A stretch of DNA of 6,861 bases from Chloroflexi bacterium RBG_16_48_8 (GTDB lineage Bacteria; Chloroflexota; Anaerolineae; Anaerolineales; E44-bin32). The notes under the pieces are model-generated. The model saw nothing but the letters and a program-made list of their open reading frames with translations. It was not told where the DNA came from and did no database searches. Location: contig MGNI01000211.1 in the NCBI GenBank assembly GCA_001795115.1, positions 8,749 through 15,609 on the forward strand. Reading direction: 5' to 3'. Positions 5,368 to 6,861 of the stretch are shown here, one piece after another. The first letter of the stretch is position 1. Each line of letters opens with the position of its first letter. Made by a program: the position numbers and the translations under genes.

Positions 5368-5373
5368 CTCCTT
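5368..5373 (-). promoter_or_regulatory. Ribosome-binding site that fixes the rpsC start
   Basis: AAGGAG on the minus strand, 5 nt before ATG 5362. It overlaps the extra codons that a TTG start at 5377 would add, so the shorter S3 is the right one. Confidence 0.85.
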
Positions 5374-5383
5374 TCAAACAACC

Positions 5384-5743
5384 TTAATCTCCTTCTGCTT
5401 CCCGTTCTCGTAGGATGACCGTGATGTGCGATGAACGTTTTTGAATAGGTTTGAAACGCCCACGGGCACCGAACCTTCTCCAACGCCGAATGGGTCCTTG
5501 ATCAGCCACGATCATATGAACATATAAATCGTCCCGATTGATCCCGAAGTTCTCTTCAGCGTTGGCAATAGCCGATTTTAAGACTTTACTAACAGGTTGC
5601 GCCGCAAGATTACGTGTAAACCGCAAAATATCGAGAGCAGCGGTAGCATCCTTCCCCCGAACAAGGTCGATGACTCGTCTGACCTTTTGAGGCGACATCA
5701 GTATAAAACGAGCAGATGCGTGGACATTTATTTCTTCAGTCAT
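5384..5743 (-). CDS. rplV: 50S ribosomal protein L22
   Basis: L22 (119 aa) spans the 50S subunit; its long beta-hairpin lines the nascent-peptide tunnel and is where macrolide-resistance changes occur in other bacteria. The globular part starts MTEEINVHASARFILMSPQK, then VRRVIDLVRGKDATAALDIL and LKSAIANAEENFGINRDDLY. The hairpin tip region IRRWRRFGARGRFKPIQKRS and the closing SHITVILRE complete the family pattern. Length is close to the usual 110-115. The tip has RFGARGRF, slightly unlike the common RAxGRA pattern, without any deletion visible. ATG 5743 is 6 nt after the S19 stop; its weak ribosome-binding site (AAGG) overlaps the last S19 codon. Confidence 0.97.
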   Translation of the reverse strand: MTEEINVHASARFILMSPQKVRRVIDLVRGKDATAALDILRFTRNLAAQPVSKVLKSAIANAEENFGINRDDLYVHMIVADQGPIRRWRRFGARGRFKPIQKRSSHITVILREREAEGD

Positions 5744-5749
5744 TATCCG

Positions 5750-6031
5750 TTACCTTAAACGAGAGGTCTTATCTCTTTGTACATGACCTCGAAAAATGCG
5801 CGTTGGGGCGAACTCACCCAACTTGTGTCCAACCATATTTTCGGTGATATAGATGGGGACATGTCTTCTTCCATCATGCACTGCGATGGTATGACCCACC
5901 ATCTGCGGGAAGATCGTACTGGCCCTACTCCAGGTGCGGATCACCTTGCGGTCACCGAGTTGGTTCATATCCTCAACCTTCTTTAAGAGCTTAGGGGAGA
6001 TAAATGGCCCCTTCTTCAAAGATCTTGACAT
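5750..6031 (-). CDS. rpsS: 30S ribosomal protein S19
   Basis: S19 (93 aa) sits in the 30S head, partners S13 and contacts the 50S subunit through an intersubunit bridge. The whole protein is conserved: MSRSLKKGPFISPKLLKKVE, then VIRTWSRASTIFPQMVGHTI, VHDGRRHVPIYITENMVGHK and LGEFAPTRIFRGH. Length is exactly typical. ATG 6031 is fixed by the MSRSLKKGPF N-terminus. The 38 nt upstream show no good Shine-Dalgarno, only AGAAGA close to the start, so initiation may depend on coupling or on another signal. L22 follows 6 nt later. Confidence 0.97.
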   Translation of the reverse strand: MSRSLKKGPFISPKLLKKVEDMNQLGDRKVIRTWSRASTIFPQMVGHTIAVHDGRRHVPIYITENMVGHKLGEFAPTRIFRGHVQRDKTSRLR

Positions 6032-6069
6032 TTTTCTTCTCGCTTCTGCTAATGTTGCTACTGTTCTAT

Positions 6070-6861
6070 TTAGCGCCTTCGTTTAGATCGATGACGGATG
6101 ATGTATTTTTCCGTACCCTTATTCTTACGTGTCTTCTTACCCAATGTTGGTTTACCCCAAGGGCTTTTAGGCCCTGGCAACCCAATAGGTGACCGTCCTT
6201 CGCCCCCTCCATGGGGATGATCGCGAGGGGACATGGCAGAACCGCGAACCGTTGGTCGAATGCCAAGGTGGCGCTTGCGACCTGCCTTGCCTAACTTGAT
6301 ATTCCCATGATCCGGATTCCCTATTTCACCAATGGTGGCATAACAACTCAGTCGAATACGTCGAACTTCTCCAGAGGGCAATCGGACTGCAGCATAGGCA
6401 CCTTCCTTCCCTAAAAGCTGTGCGGATGTACCTGCAGAACGAACCAATTGCCCGCCCTTGCCCTCTTTCAATTCAATATTGTGAATCGTAGTGCCCAATG
6501 GAATACTTGCCAAAGGTAATGCATTACCTGGGCGAATCTCTGCTTCCGGACTCGAGATGACTTGATCATCCACCTGCAGACCTAAGGGGGCCAGGATGTA
6601 TGCTTTCTCACCGTCAGCATAATGCAGCAAGGCCAGACGTGCTGAACGGTTGGGGTCATACTCGATGGCTGCTACGCGGGCGGGAATTTCAAACTTATTA
6701 CGCTTAAAATCAACCATCCGTAAGTAACGTCGATGACCACCGCCCCGATGGCGGACAGTAATCCGACCATGTACATTCCTTCCACCACGTTTGCGTTTTG
6801 GAATAAGCAAGGATCGCTCTGGTTCACTTTTGGTGATCTCCTCAAAGGTGGCCCCTGTCAT
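6070..6861 (-). CDS. rplB: 50S ribosomal protein L2, 5' end cut by window edge
   Basis: L2 is among the most conserved 50S proteins and lies near the peptidyl transferase centre; it is needed for subunit joining. The visible 263 residues start MTGATFEEITKSEPERSLL, which aligns to about residue 16 of complete L2 proteins (usually about 275 aa). The real start is therefore beyond position 6861, and the Met at the edge is internal. The OB-like N-terminal domain (GRITVRHRGGGHRRYLRMVD, EYDPNRSARLALLHYADGEK) is followed by the SH3-like domain (KGGQLVRSAGTSAQLLGKEG). The HPHGGGEGR loop at visible residues 215-223 holds the histidine tied to peptidyl transfer in E. coli. The basic C-terminal tail is intact (TEKYIIRHRSKRRR). 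Confidence 0.97.
   Translation of the reverse strand: MTGATFEEITKSEPERSLLIPKRKRGGRNVHGRITVRHRGGGHRRYLRMVDFKRNKFEIPARVAAIEYDPNRSARLALLHYADGEKAYILAPLGLQVDDQVISSPEAEIRPGNALPLASIPLGTTIHNIELKEGKGGQLVRSAGTSAQLLGKEGAYAAVRLPSGEVRRIRLSCYATIGEIGNPDHGNIKLGKAGRKRHLGIRPTVRGSAMSPRDHPHGGGEGRSPIGLPGPKSPWGKPTLGKKTRKNKGTEKYIIRHRSKRRR

Noticed and set aside
4922..5413. 163-codon open frame on the plus strand
   Set aside because: It is antisense to rpsC and the end of rplV. It is a shadow of conserved coding sequence, without independent start signals or motifs.

Overview
The window is one uninterrupted bacterial ribosomal-protein operon, with every gene on the minus strand. It should be read from right to left. 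In transcription order it holds rplB (L2, start lost off the right edge), rpsS (S19), rplV (L22), rpsC (S3), rplP (L16), rpmC (L29), rpsQ (S17), rplN (L14), rplX (L24), rplE (L5), rpsN (S14, zinc type, reading frame broken), rpsH (S8), rplF (L6), rplR (L18), rpsE (S5) and rpmD (L30, end lost off the left edge). This is the conserved S10-spc gene order. L3, L4, L23 and S10 would be expected beyond the right edge, and L15 and SecY beyond the left edge.

The operon is tightly packed. S17/L14 and L29/S17 share ATGA stop-start overlaps, S14 starts inside the last codons of L5, and most other gaps are 2 to 38 nt. The S10 and spc halves are fused: S17 and L14 overlap by 4 nt, so no promoter or terminator lies between them as it does in E. 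coli. Three genes (L24, L6, S5) start with GTG. The only sizeable spacer is the 145 nt between S3 and L16. It carries two related hairpin repeats and no convincing gene.

The organism is a bacterium of moderate GC. The four-cysteine S14, the L24 with a C-terminal CxxC/CxxC ribbon, and the overall look of the L5, L18, L16 and S5 proteins suggest Chloroflexota (Anaerolineae-like). That placement is tentative because it comes from memory of the families and not from a search.

All products are structural parts of the 30S or 50S subunit and act in the cytoplasm. No accessory, mobile or novel protein system is visible. The two points that stand out are the frame break in rpsN, which is explained exactly by loss of one unit of an 11-nt tandem repeat, and the paired hairpin repeats between rpsC and rplP.
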